A DNA stretch of 64,000 bases from Halictus rubicundus (lineage: Eukaryota > Arthropoda > Insecta > Hymenoptera > Halictidae). The notes below the pieces were generated by a model. That model did no database searches. It was not told where the DNA came from and saw only the letters and a list, made by a program, of their open reading frames with translations. The translations under genes and the position numbers were made by a program. The stretch lies in assembly GCF_050948215.1 (NCBI RefSeq), contig NC_135150.1, positions 23,787,943-23,851,942 of the forward strand, read 5' to 3'. Shown here one piece after another: positions 11,880 to 26,800 of the stretch. The stretch's first letter is position 1; each line of letters starts with the position of its first letter.

Positions 11880-14800
11880 TCATCGGATATCGGTCACGTT
11901 GGCTTTGCTGCCAAAGATTTTTACTAGCTGATCTTCGTAATCGTCGATATTACGCTTCATGAGTTCCATGCAAGGCCCAAGTAAACGCTCGAAAGCTTCA
12001 ACGTCCAAAACTGGAAAAATTCGTGCGGCTTTTAAACAACACGCGGCTCGAGCCACGCACCTCACGCACGCTATCATGCACTCTCTCCCGATCATTCCCG
12101 ATCCACTGTCAAACCGGCGATACAGTAGTGCACAATCGAGGGCTCCGCTGCGTGAAGGAGCTGTGCCAGAGAATGTTGAAGAAAGAGCATTATTACAAAT
12201 CTGGCGATGTCTAAAAATTTTTACGTATTACTTTTCCATTAACTAGCTTACATATAAAAATTGTGACCACAACTATTTCTACTGACAAACAAATGTTCAC
12301 TAACGTCTTAACATCTCGCAAAACAAGCGCTGTGGCATAGCTCCCTCTTGCAGCGGACCCCTCAATTAAGTGTCCGCAGTCGGGACCGAATGCAGACGCG
12401 TAAGGGGGCGTTTTGCACAAATCTTTGGGAATTTTTTTCAAAGAAACTATCAAACCTTTGGCGTCGGGATTTTGCACACATGTTTATTGGTAATTGAAGT
12501 GGTTGTGTGATTTTTTTCAAATAAAAATAATCAAAACTACATGAGTTGCACATTTCTTTATAGAATATGTTTCGCAGACCGTTAAACCGTTCAAGATAGG
12601 GCGTTTGCGGGTTCTCAGGAATTTTTATCAGATAAACTGTCGAACCTTTTGCATCGAGATTTTGCACGCGTATTTATTGGTAATTGAAGCGCATGTGTGA
12701 TTTTTTTCCGGTAAAAATAATCAAAATTCTGGTAAGAATTTTTAGTTCACGTATCAGATTTCGATCGGCCTGCTCGAAGCTCGGTTGGAGATCCTATTTT
12801 TTGGAATTAGGGGGGGGGGGGGATCGGCGGACACTTAAGTGTGCAAAAGAGCGGACACTTAGGTGTGCACTACTGCAGCAATCCGACGCCACCGTTCTAG
12901 AAACGTATTGAAAGTGAACTTACAGGCCAGCTTTACGTCGCCTACAGCGTAGGCCGTAGCAGCGCGAGGTTTATGTGTGACGAGCGCCAGCTCGCCTAAG
13001 TACCCACCAGCGGGAACTCTATTAATCTGTGCCGGCAAATAGAATACCAAATGACATCTATACAATTGACAGTGTAATTAGCGTGGTGGTTCTGCTAGCC
13101 AGCCACACGATACCAGCCACCGCAGCCTCGCCGTTTCGAGGTATCTGGGTCACCGATCGTGTCCCGGCCTGCGTTTCAACACACATGACGCAGAAAAATC
13201 GAATGGGATATAGCCGATACATTAGGTGTGCAAATAAATTCGGTGCCTTTTCATCCGATCGGTCGTAACTTCAGTTTAAATTATACCTCGCTTCCCGCCA
13301 CTTGTAGGTGTTTCAAAGCGCCGATCTTCAGCATTAAAAACACCCTCTTGCATGCAATCGATATCTCTTCGCCTTAAAAAGTTAGGTAAAATGCATAAGA
13401 TTGGATCCCTCGTGAACCGAGCGATGAAATCAGAAGACGCTTACGTTTGCTATCTCGGTTTAAAAGAAAAAGTTTCCTGCAGAAGATCATAACGTTCGAT
13501 GAAGATGGGTCCTGTATGACAGACCAAAACGAAGAAAATCGTGAGCTAGCTCAGGAGAACCTTCCAGGTCCACGACAAAAAAGTTTTTCTTTAATTTTGG
13601 TGGGATTTTGGGGGCGTCATGAGCTGCTTCAAACTGGCCACACAATTACTGCAGAGCACTACCAGCAACAATTGACGAATGTACACATGGAGAAAAAACG
13701 ACCCTTCACCGGTCAAGGAAGTAGGCACGTGATCCTGCAACACGACAATGCTCGGTCACATTTTGCGCAAAGGTCAAGGGACGCTCTTCATGTGTTAGGA
13801 TGGGAAGTTATGCCGCATGCGCCATACTCTCCAGACATGGCCCCAACAGATAACACTGAAGTCTTGATCTAAGCCGGATGGAGAGCTGTGCGATCTTAGT
13901 CAGTTCGCCAACCCCCTCCACTGGAGGGCATGCAGTGTAAACATGCCGCGTAATCCGATACCGGGTCGGGTATGTCGGTGTGAACCACTACTAATCCAAC
14001 AAGAAAACTTCTTTATTTTTCATTATTTTTTTATGGGACTTTCACCAGCTTATTTGTGGCATTCTTCTGTTTAACCCTTTGCACTCGAGTGGTGATTCTG
14101 AAGCACCGCTAGAAATTGTTGTGGCATTATTTCAAAGAAGTTACAAAAAATATTACAAAATATTTGTTACATTACGAAATTTGTATCGAATAGATTACTA
14201 AACATTTAAATATTATATGTGGTAATCGGATCAGTTTCCTATGAATGAAATGAAAATATTGTCAGACGGAAGAAAAATCTAGTTTTAGAATGAAAATAGC
14301 GCCGAGTGCAAAGGGTTAATTTTCTGATTATTTGTGGCATTTTTCTGATAAAAACACAATATAATTTGAACTGTATTTCGTTGTTTAACACTAGATTGCC
14401 GGACGAAAAAGAAGGTATCTGGTCAGTTGGTGATTCCCTCTGAAAGATTGGTATTGTATGATAATGAGGGTGATCAAATACCTACCTTCATATTTCTATT
14501 AAAAGCCAACACACGTTTTAAAAACAATTATTTAAGTTTTTCGTGATATATACAGCAATAAAATCGTAAATGAGTCAAACTGACTCGTTCCGGAAATCTA
14601 GTGTTAATTAACGGTATGTACACACATGTTTACACACGCTGTCCTTTCCTACGGTCGGTGAGGTGACAAAAAAAATGGTAGCTCTACGCAATCTATGTGG
14701 GAGCACGGACCTGAGGATCCGACTTAGGTCAAGACTTTACTGTACCATCTGTTCAGGTCCCCCTAACACAATTTGTCCGGGGAACATTACAATTCCATCG

Positions 14801-17800
14801 AAAAAGTGAAAAAAATTTATCTGTGACTTCATAGCCAGGGAACCGCCGTTCTTTCTCCGGAAACGCATCCATAATCTGCCAACTAGACGAGAGAAAGTAC
14901 TACAAAATGATAGTGAACACTTCGAACCATAAGCTCGTGTACTTCCTTTACGAAGGAAAGCTAAATATCACTGAAAAGGGCACCGAATTTATTTTGCACA
15001 CCTTAATAGGATCGTCGGCAACGTACCTCGATCTCCCGACCATGGTCGCCGAGTATGGTGATTCTCACGATACCGTCTTCAACGAAGTACATCCCGTCGG
15101 CAGTGTCGCCCTGCTTGATTATCTTGTCTCCGTCTGAATACTGTTTCGGTACTAGCGCGTCCGCCAGATTCATACGCTCGTACCGCTGCGGGAACGAAAC
15201 GGTTATGTTAATGCCATAATCACGTCAAAGATTTGCGAAAGTCTACATTAACTTCGGTAAGTGGTTTGTCAATCTTCTAAGCTCGGAGTCGATTGCTATT
15301 GTTAATCACATGGCTTAGTGGCGCTCAATGTATCACACATTCTTGATACGTATCTTAAAACCTGCCGCTACCGACGTTACAATCCCATGCGGCATCTCAA
15401 ACCTTTGCAATTTCTAATATTCGAATTTAGGGACTCATTCGCAATTTTTAATACTCGAGTTTAGGGACTCATTCGCAATTTCTAATACTCGAGTTTAAGG
15501 ACTCATTTGCAATTTCTAATATTCGAATTTAGGGACTCATTCGCAATTTTTAATACTCGAGTTTAGGGACTCATTCGCAATGTTTAATACTCGAATTTAA
15601 GGACCCATTTGCAATTTCTAATACTCGAATTTAGGGACTCATTCGCAATTTTTAATACTCGAATTTAGGGACTCATTCGCAATGTTTAATACTCGAATTT
15701 AAGGACCCACTTGCAATTTCTAATATTCGAATTTAGGGACTCATTCGCAATTTCTAATACTCGAGTTTCAATACCATTTGAAACTTTTTATCCTCAAATT
15801 TGAAAGCTCTTGTCGTGTTATCGAGGATCGCTCAATCTTCAAGTTCCATTTTATTGGCAGCTCTTAATCTCGAAGCTTAACGGCTCTTAACACATTACAC
15901 ATTTTTGTTTTTCTTTTGTCATCCAAAATCCATAATTGAAGCTAAAAATTTTCACGATTGCGCTCCGCACCATCTAAACTACCAGTGATTTGAAACTCCA
16001 TTGTAGATCTACTCGAGTTAGGCAGCCCGCGTAACAATGGCGTCCCCGCAACACGGTTCCGCTCTAACGTGATTAGAGAACTGGGGAGACTCTGGGTTCA
16101 ACACGTTCGCTGCCGTCATTTGTTTCGACAACATCGTTATAACATTCTGCAAATGCAACGTACCTTCTTCTTTCAAGATTAAATTCGTCAGAAACTAACG
16201 ACGGTAGAGAAACTCGTTTTTTAGGGTTGCATTCAGTTCACAAAAATCTACAAGAGTACTCTGGACATAATAGATGCGACCTCGTCGTAGAAAATTGTTT
16301 CTTAGGATTGCATTTCTGACTGTTCACCCTAATAGATGTAGCCTTTTCTTTCAAGATTAAATTCGTCAGAAACCGACGACGATAGAAGAACTCGATTTTC
16401 AGGGTTGCAATCAGTTTACAAAAATCTACAAGAGTACTCTGAACATAATAGATGCGACCTCGTCCCTCAAGATTAAGTCCGTCGGAAGCCGAGGGCGACG
16501 TAGAAAATTGTTTCTCGGGATCGCGTTCATTGCGCAAAAATCTAGAAGAGTCACCAACTCAGCCTAACAGTCGCGTATCCTCTCCTTTCAAGATTAGATT
16601 TCTCAGAAACCAAGGGCGCCGGAGAAAATCGATTTCAGGTTCGCACCCTCCGCATAGAAGTCTAGAAGAGCCATCTATAGAGCCTGATAGATGCTGTATA
16701 GCGTTATCGACACCCATTACAAAAGCAAAATAGCGTAATTTTCTCGCGCTACTTTCACCTTCCCCGCCTACAATCTAAGAAACGCCGGGCAATATACCGC
16801 CATCGGAGCGCGGGCCAATCGAAAATAATGAAGTCAAAGCAAACATCGGTCGTTCAATCCTCAAAGGCAAGGGCGAAATCCTAGTTACGTAACTCAGGCC
16901 TGGCAGGGCGGAGTCAGCACGAATCCAACAAAGAGGCAATCGAAGACACGCTCCTCTGACCGGATCCACTTTCGTCACCGATAAGCATTAAATTCGCCCT
17001 TAAGGGACGCCTAATTTGCCAATTTCTGCGACGACCCTCCGGGCTCGCATGACTGTCGAAAGGGCGGCTAGGTAAAGTTCCAGGTGGTCGGCAAAGCTAC
17101 AGTCGAACCCGACGTTTTCGAAGCTAGATCGTCCGCGACCCCACCTTCGCCAATTGTCTCTAACTCGCTCGGACCCGTGCAAGTGGCCCGGTTGAACGAT
17201 TAGCTTCCCATCGCGCGAGACCAGTGTTTCCCCCGATTATACTGAGTACATAATACCTTCCTGCCATTCTGTGTCACTTGCCTCGAGCGATTTCAGCATC
17301 GGGACCTTGTTGATCAGGTCCTCGTACATCTTGCGCTTCTTGTACGCGGACTTGAGCAGGATACGCCGGAACGTCTGCCTGTCCATGGCCCACAACGTGC
17401 CGTTCGTGATCGCCTTGATGGTCGCTGCCCTCGGCATCTTGTATAGCAACGCAAGCTCGCCGAAAGCTCCGCCATTATTGTACGTGTGGATCATGGCGTC
17501 GGTGTTGGTATGCGGGTCCTTCACGTACACCTCGTACTGACCCCTGGAAAACGTTCGGTCTGTTCTCAAAATCGTTCAGCAAGTTGCACCTTTCTGGGGA
17601 GCTTCAATTGATTACCAGTAGGCTACCAGAAACAAATTTCAATTCGTGGAAGACGAATAAAGAAAAATAAATTAATACATTTTTCGCAGGCAGATAAAGC
17701 GTTATTGAAATTTCTGAAAACCTGAGGCGAAGGGCTTTCACATGTCCCGATACATTAGAATATACAAGTATCGCCTACTGGTTATCGGAATCGGTGAACC

Positions 17801-20800
17801 TATTGGACAACGCAATCGGCCTCACGGTTCGCCGAATTCCTATACGAGGAAAAAGCGGCCGAGGAGGAAGACGAAGCTGAAAGATTTACCTCTCGATGAC
17901 GTAAAAATTGTCTCCGTCATCTCCTTGCCGGATAATGAATTCCCCAGGCTGCACGATTTTCTCGAACATCGCGTCCAGCACGTCGGCCATTTGTTCCTGG
18001 GAAAAGAATTCATGGGATGCGTGTGTATGCGTGCCGCGAATACCATTCGCCCCGCTGCTCTGTCTGCTCTTTTCTAACGTCTACGTCTCCACAAGGACAC
18101 GCCTTGACGATCGGCGCCGAGGTTCTAGCGAAATTTAAAGCCTGTCTCCGCGAGAAGCAACAACGCGCCTGCTGGCTTTCTGGCTCTTAGGAGTATCCTT
18201 AACACACTTCGACGACCGAGGGAATTACGTATTCCGAGGAGCACCGGCTGGCGCCTGTGGACACTCGATTTTATGCCTAACAATGCCATTGTTCTTCGGA
18301 CTCTTCCTTTGAGATCGATAATTGCCAGTTGGAGAGCTCGAGTTGCTCGATTTTCGGTTTTTCATCGTTTACACTTTGCGGTCAGACGTGCGCTATTGTT
18401 CGCAAGCCATAGATCGCTGGAATTGAGTCAGGAGTTGAAGAATTTGAGACTCGAGATTTTTTAAGAGCTTCCGGTTGCATTTAATTAGCTTTGAGGATAC
18501 TTTTCTTGTGGGAGGACAGTTTTTCTGATCTTAAACTTTGCTTTTAAAACGAACACTCTTGTTCGCAAGCCATAGATCGCTGGAATCGAGTGAGAAGTTG
18601 AAGAATTTGAAACTGAGAAGCTTGAACAGCTTCCGGTTGTAATTAGCTTTGAAGATACTTTTCTCGCGGAAGAACAATTTTTCTCGTTTTAGACTTTGCA
18701 TTCAGCTATAGGACGTGCAATCAACTCTTGTTAATAAATTATAGATCGTCTGAATCGAATGAAAAGTTCACCATTTCTATCTGATCTTATCATTTCAATA
18801 GGAGAAGCTTGTAAAAGCTCGTGGTTACATTTTAATCATCGAAGTTACTCTCCAAAGTTTTGAGGATACTCGAGAAGCGAATATCTTGCACAGATAATTC
18901 CCCTATTTTCTTAGTATAGAACTTTTATTTATAAGCTACTAGTATCTCGTCATTAAGGTAGCAAATTATAATAAACTACAACATCAAGTCGGTAATGTTA
19001 CGAGTTCGCGTTTCATTGTGCAGCAGGATATTCTAAAGAAATTATGGCAGAGCCACGAGTTTGCAAAGCAACCATGCTGGGTAGTTTTATTTTTATGTAA
19101 GACGGTGGCTCTAAATATATTGGGCTGTAAAACGAGTCGCGCAGATCAATTGCAACCCCTAGTATGTAACCTCATGTGAATAAGATAGAACTATAGTGAC
19201 AGTGATCAGTTAAAAAGAATTGGACAAGACTCATCTGAAGCGGGTTGATTAATAAGCTTGTTCTTAAAAATGAATTCCCTTAATAATTGAAGCTACCGAA
19301 TGACGGCAAAAATTGTGACCGAAAAAATTGATAGAACTTTGGAAAATGAATGTATCATTAAAGCAACGATCAAACCGATCCAAAACAGTACACAAGAGTT
19401 CAAAACAGACTTCCGGTTCCTCCGGATGGAATCAGTTTCGGACAACTAATGTCCAAGAGTGTGCGCTGACCAGCCGCATGTTTGTTAAAATTAAAGACGT
19501 CCCATCCCCGTCGGTTGAAAAACTGGGCCACATCCATCCCGTTCCCGGCGAAAGGGTTAGATTGCGTTTCTAATTGCGATCGCGCGAATTCTGGAACGGC
19601 GGAACAGAATTTCAGATTAAACCAGTATAAATAGCGTGCGAACCCGCGGACGCTCCGATCTTGAACGGTTTAATGTTCTTCAAAATATATGTAACTCGTG
19701 CAATTCCGATTATTTATGCTTCTAAAAAATCACACATGTACTTCAAACGTCAGTAAATATGTGCGCAAAATCCCAAGGCAAAAGATTTTTTGGTTCTCCC
19801 GAAAAAAATTCCCAAAACTTGGCATTGGAAACCGGAATATCCCCTTAGAACGTGCTCTATGAAAACATATATAAACCATCCAATTTTTACCGTTTTCACT
19901 TTTAAAAAATCACGAATGCACCTCGAATACCCATGAATGTGTGTGCAAAATCTTGATGCGAAAGGTGCAATAGTATTACAGAAAAAAATTCCCCAACATT
20001 AGCACTCAAAGCCAGAGTATCCGAAAATGTTCCATAAAAATATATATATATAACTGATGCAATTTTTATTATTTCGAGTTAAAAAAAATTACGAATGCAC
20101 CTCGAATACCCATGAATGTGTATGCAAAATCTTGATGCGAAAGGTGCAATAGTATTACAGAAAAAAATTCGCCAAAATTAGCACTCAAAGCCAGAGTATC
20201 CCCTTGAAAATGTTCCGTAAAAATATATATATATCTGATGCAATTTTTATTATTTCGAGTTCAAAAAAATCACGAATGCACCTCGAATACCCATGAATGT
20301 GTGTGCAAACTCCCAACGTAGAAGGTTCAACAGTTTTTTCGGAAGGAATTCCTAAAGTTCGCGCAAAAACTCGAAAATAAGAGTACTCCGTAAATAAACG
20401 AAAGAACCGCGATCTCGTTGATTTCCGATCAGATGTTCGCGAGGAGCCGTTAGCTTTAAAACGGTTAAAATAGTATAAATAGCGTGCGAACCCGCGAACG
20501 ACCGATCTTGAACGGTTTAAGAATAAACCGGCGGTTCCGTCAGGCTCCTCGGCCGAGGCCGGGTGGCAGCGAATTGCTTCGTTAATTGATCGGCTAATCG
20601 AATAATATCCATGCTCTACGGGGAAAATTGAAGCTTTCAGGGGGTTGGCGGTCGTTGCGTTGCGACACAGTGCACGTTCGGAAGTAACGTAAGTGAAGAG
20701 ATGCGAGAGTGGAGGCCCCGGTGCCGATCATTAGACGTTTATATTTGTATCAGCGCGGCTCTTGGTTTCCCTCGGATAAGCTTCCCTCCGATTCAGAATC

Positions 20801-23800
20801 CCAGTTGAGCAGATTACACGTACTCATTGGCATTTCCACGAGTTGGCGCGAACTCTCGCCGACTATCCGTATTCCCGTTTCAATTACGAGCAGCGCCGAC
20901 GCGCAGCGAGGACTATGTCGGCTTGTACTATGTTTAAACTTACGCCGTCTAGGGCCCGAAACAGAAAAATATTCTTGACGCTGTCGCTGAGCCTCTGCCG
21001 CTGCTCGTCGCTCTTCGGGTACACGATCTGCAACAGAAACAACGATATATTAACAAATGGCTCAACTGCCGATCTTTGTGGAAAATCAAAATTTATCTCT
21101 TCCTCTGATCATTTTAACAAGTTGATAGTACACTGACACTGGTGACGAATCCAACGAAAGGCTTCGGGCTTTAAAATTAGCCCAAATTTAATATTGTACA
21201 AATTTTAAATTGTTCAAATATCTTTTAAATCCACTGTATTTCTTGCGGACAAGAAACAAGTGATGGAGAATAAAAAATTGTTCTGTACGATGGACCAGTG
21301 GTCAGATAAATTATTAAAAAATGACGAGACTGGCCCCTTAACACACATCTTGGCCGTCCGTTCGAGAAACATCTCTCGGCCGAACGACAGATTCCGAAGA
21401 TCGTTTTATTTCTGGCCGGGAAACGCGAAAGCAATTGACGGTCTAATTGCGATCGATCCCTCGGCCGCGTCCGCAGCTATTTAATATGCACCGTGTAATT
21501 CGCAATTTGCGGATCAACCGGCCGGCCGAAATGACGCGAGTCGCCGGCGATCATCGGATATACGGCGGCGTCTAAATAGGGGAATAGTTGCTCCTAAATC
21601 CGACTATGTTGTCACCAGTCTCGTTTTATTCGGGTAATGCGCCAGGAAGAGCATTCGTCCGTTTCCTAGATCGAAAATTTGCAAATTCTCACCGTTCACG
21701 CGTCACGTTCACTCACGAATAACTAACGTTAGTCGTGGCGATAAGATAGCACTTGTCGATCGAAACTGAAGCTCGTCTTACTGGACACTGTCATTAAATT
21801 TTTCAACGATCCAAAAGAAATGGCTTTACTACTCTGTACTTGAAAAAAAAAACTTAACAATTTTCTGCTGAATAATATCCTCAAAGAGATTGTACTTCGC
21901 GAATGAAATTGCTATTGCTCCTGAACAATTTGCTAAAAAGTTCTCAATCATTCATGCCCGATTTTTTTAGAAGAGTGTTAAGTAGACGAAAACAGTAGAC
22001 GAATTAATCACTGAGGAAATTTTGTAAAGCTGAATATAATGCATTGACATTCTTAAATTATTTTATTCTCTCCACTGTTTTAAATTGTTTTCGTTTTTTC
22101 CCGCAAATGCATAAAAAAACGCGGTCTACTAATCCCCATTTTGTTGCCGATGTTTTTTTTTTTGGTTCGTTCATTTCCAATGCAAGAATCTACGAACTCG
22201 TTTAGTCTCTTCTTTAATTCGTTATCATCGCACAGATTGAACGCTGAAGGGCAAATTCATTCCTGAAAATGGTGTTAAATATTGAGTAGTATGAAAAGCA
22301 AACGAGGTTCGCGGGAGGTGTTCAATTAATATGTATTGATATTCAGTCCGCCCCCTTTATCAACCGCGCAACAATTCAATGAATAATGCTGCACGCACAG
22401 CCAGCCACATTGCAATATTACTTACTGTAATGCAAATGTGTTTGCATCATTGTGCTCATGTTTTCCGCGTTAATACGAGTCAGACGGTACTGGTCGCGAG
22501 AGTTTTTTCCGTTTATGCGAGCCTGTCGTCCGATTGATTGAATTTATTAGGCTCTCGTGCCTCTCTTTCCCCTTTCTTGATTATCTTTGTACATTTTAAT
22601 TAGCAACGGCTACGTAATTGGGTATAGCTTTATCGTTTCGCTCTCGTGACACGAAATAATAAGATAGAATAATAACAGTAATACCTGCTCTGCGGATCTC
22701 CATGCGATTTCCCATTTTTAGCGGTCACTTTGCAGGAACAAGGACTATTATCGACCAGGAAGTTTATTGTGGACAAAGTATAAGGAAAATCGAAGACTTT
22801 GGAACAGAAACATGGCGAGTTCAGATTTTCGAAGTTGTATGACTATTGGACCAAGTAACAATGTGTAAAAGTATGTCAAACTTCCACAATATTACTGAAA
22901 AGTGAACTTGCTCGGTTTTTGTCATTTTACAAAAACATGATAAAAATTGTTGTCAACGTTAATTTGATTAATTTTGGGTAATTATGCTGTCCAACACTAA
23001 TTTCCCGTTGTGACGGACAGTCGATTATTCTTGGAGATTTTGAGGCTGCTTTAACAATTTTTTCTGCTTCAACCGTAAAAACTATGTGAAGAATTTTTGC
23101 CTAATTCTATAGACTCCCCCAAACAGAACGATATATATTTTCATATCATTATACAGACAGAAACATGTTTAAACAATATTTAAAGAGTGCAAGACGCCCC
23201 TAAAACACGAATTTAAAATTGGCAATGTAACGTTACTTCAAACACAGTTCAAACATATTTAAACCACTATTACGTTGTTTTAAAAAAATACGGTTATATT
23301 CGTTGGAGTCTGCAGAATCATTCCACGTAAGTATCATCCACATACTTCACACGATTAAACCACAAAAAATTCCTAAAAGTTGGGAGACGACAGCACGTTG
23401 AAAAATCGCCTTCTCATCATAGGATCGCAGAAAAACGTTAACAATTATCGGGCAGCGTAATCAATGCTGTCTTCTTACATTTTACAAACTCGCGGACGCG
23501 CAAATGTGTAAATAGCAATAACAGTACAGCGGTTCGATTAGCAACGGGAGCCTTGAACAATGCAAATATAACAAATAGCGGGGCGAAAGGGGAGCAATAA
23601 AATGCGCGAGCAACAGCCGGCTGGGATAATGCGTGAAACATCGATGACTGTCGACGAGGAACGACGACAAGAGCAGCCGGGCTATGACGACAAAGCTGAA
23701 ACGCGCGGCAGTAAAACGTTCTACGACAAATACAGGAAACGAGTCGCGCGACTCGAGTAATTAAGGGATTTGTATTCTGGTTCTCGAGGCCGTTTGAATT

Positions 23801-26800
23801 TTTAGGAATTTTTTTCCGAAAATCTGTCGCACCTTCCGCATCGGGATTTTCCACACATATTTACTGACATTTGAAGTACACGTGTGATTTTTGTCAAGTG
23901 AAAATAAGAAAAATTGCACGAGTTATATATTTCTTTATAGAATACGTTTCGAAGAACACGTGCGTAATGCAGGGGTTAATCTGGTTCTCGAGACCGTTTG
24001 AACTTTCAGGAATTTTTTTCAGAAAAACTATTGAACCCTTCGCAACGGGATTTTCCACACATATCTATTGATATTTCAAGTACACGTGTGAATTTTTTAA
24101 AGTAAAAATAATGAAAACTACACGAGTTAACTATTTTTTTACTAGAGTAAGTTTTGAAGAACGTGGGACGACGGTCGCTGTGATTCCGGTTTTTCCACCG
24201 ATTGAAAACAAAAAAAAAAGGAACTTGTTTATTAATCAGTATAAATGTAATTATGTTCCAAACCAGAAGAAATGGAGAATCTAGACTATTTACAAAATGG
24301 TGGCATTTTGAAGTCGAAATACCGATTGTTGGTTATTTTTCGGCCTTCGGAACGATAAAAAAATAAGAAAAAACAGTTTTTGTTTGATCGATCACAGCAT
24401 ATGCGCTGGAGATTCTCTAGAAATTTCAAGTCGGTTGGCCAACTGGAGTTTGAGGGACAAAGCGTCGCAAGAAAAGTGTTCTCGAGGAAAACGCGTTTAA
24501 ACATTCAACTACAATTGAATTCTTGGAACGCCGTGTAACTACGTCGATTTTACGAATTAGGGCAAATCCTTTTGCACGTATATTCCACCGTGTACTCGTA
24601 CTTAATTAAAATTGCAAAGAGTCGATTTTTCAAAATGGATGAACCAGAACACCTCCTTAACGAGACGAAGACTGCACGGCCGCAATATTCCCAGGGAATT
24701 GCGATGATCGGCCACGGTACGCGTCGATATTATAAATTAATTGCGGCAACGATCGATCGGTTAGGCGTGAACACGTCTCCCCGTTATATAAAAAGAAAGG
24801 GTTCCCGATTAGGCGCGCGTGAGTAGGTCGCGCAGCGGGGTAAGTTTGCAAAAAAAAAGGAGGAAAAAATAAAGGGAGAAAAATAAAAGCGAAACAAAGA
24901 ACGAAGAAAAGCGAAACACTCTTCTCCGACTTCTTGCCCTCTCTCTTCTCTCCCCCCCCCCCCCCCCTCGAGTCGCGTCATATAAAAAGGGAAACAGTAA
25001 ATTGGAATAATCCAGGGCCGCGATCCGAGAGCGTAATTCGAAATTAACCTTTCAAGGGCGCAATCTCTACTCAGCCGCATATTGAAGTGGAAAAACGAGA
25101 CGGAAAATTGCGGAAAATTGCTTCTTCGAGGAGTTCGCGAAAGATCGCCGACGATCGGGGACCGGCGGCAACGGGTCCGTCCGCTAAGAATCTATTTTTT
25201 CGAAGAAACTCGTCTAACTGCGTACATCGTATTCTCCTCCTACTTTTTGCAATTATGTAGAACATTTTCATTTTGCATAAAGGTCCGCAGTCTACTGTCG
25301 TGAGCAATGAAGTAAGACGATTCTTATTTACAGTGACTGGCGATAAATGTTCGCGCACGCTGCAACTCTTAATTACTATAGAGACCGTCTGTGAAACTGC
25401 TCACGATCTCCATTCGCCTGTATTTCAATTTTTATTATGCATTGAGCATCACAGAATTTTTAATTTTCCGATATATACTTGTTCCGCAAATTCGTTTGAG
25501 ACTTTTTACTATTGACAATAAAAAGAGCAAGAATACGTTTGGTCGAAAGCGACTTTCGGAGTGCGCAAGGAAATAAATGGATTAATCCATCGAATGCATC
25601 TCTACGTTAAAAAATTTGTAACGGTACCCACGGTGTTGATAGTAAAAAGTCGTTACGAAAAATTTTAGTCGTTTCGCGACGAGTTTTCGAAACGGGAATC
25701 TTCGAAAATTTTGCGGTGCCGTTAAAAGAACCGTGACCGAGGGTCGAGAAGATGAAAAATAGTCTGGCTAAAAGGCGCGCCGCCGGCTCCCCCGATGGGG
25801 ACTATGCGAGCTCATGGGTGACTGGCCACTTTATTAATTGGCGTATACTCAAAATCCCCGGGGTCGTTGGAAAATGGTTTAATCGATGGGTCGAGCGGCG
25901 GCTGGCCGAGTACGATTCGATCTACAGATGTTTCACGTCGAGATCCGCTTTTTTTAGAGATGCCGGCCGGCAGGTATATCAAACAAATCCGAGGCCGCGT
26001 CACGTTCTCTGACCTTTCTGTTTGACTCCGCCCCCCCCCTCAGGTTTTCCGGTTAATCGGATCGGTTTTCGAGTATGAACTCGGCAAACCGTGAATTATG
26101 GCGGATCAAATTAACGTGATCGAGATTTCGCCGGGATGAACGAAAACGCAACGCGGGCTCCGCGCGATCGCGAACGCACCGTGACATAATATTACGCAAG
26201 GGACGCTGGTCCTTTGACGCTAGAACGGGACACGTCGAAATGACGGATTCCGAGTTTCATAACCCTTTGCCCTACAATCTCGAGTCGGACTCGACCGATG
26301 AAGGTCTTCGTTATTAATTTCCTTTAAATTCTATTTTGTCGGGGAACATATAGGCATACAATGGATATAAATTTTCTCGTATTTTTAGGAAATGACGAAC
26401 TACCAAAAAATTCTAGTCACTGAAACCGTCAAATAAATTGTAGCGCGAAGGGTTAAGGGCGGCTCCTCGTGTACCGATAGTGAAAACAAGTGATTTTTAA
26501 GAATTTTTTTTTAGAATAACTATTGAATATATGGGACTAGGCCCTTCTGGGATTTAAACAGATAGTCTTCTTATTTATTGTATGATATACGAGACTTCTT
26601 CACAGCTTCGGCAGTGTAAGCATCGTGGGCGTGTAACGTAGCGTCTGTGCAAAGTGGCGACATTTTCCAGGAGCATGCAATTTCAACCTCAGAAAATTTG
26701 ATCGTTATTGCTTCAGTGTAGACACAGCTTTTGAACGATGGGGCAATAAGTGCGGCAGATATACCGGGTGTTTCCGAAAATGGCACAAGCGATGGAGATG

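Noticed and set aside
15407..15775. CRISPR-like array
   Set aside because: Units are contiguous 34-bp tandem copies with no unique spacers, in eukaryotic intron DNA.
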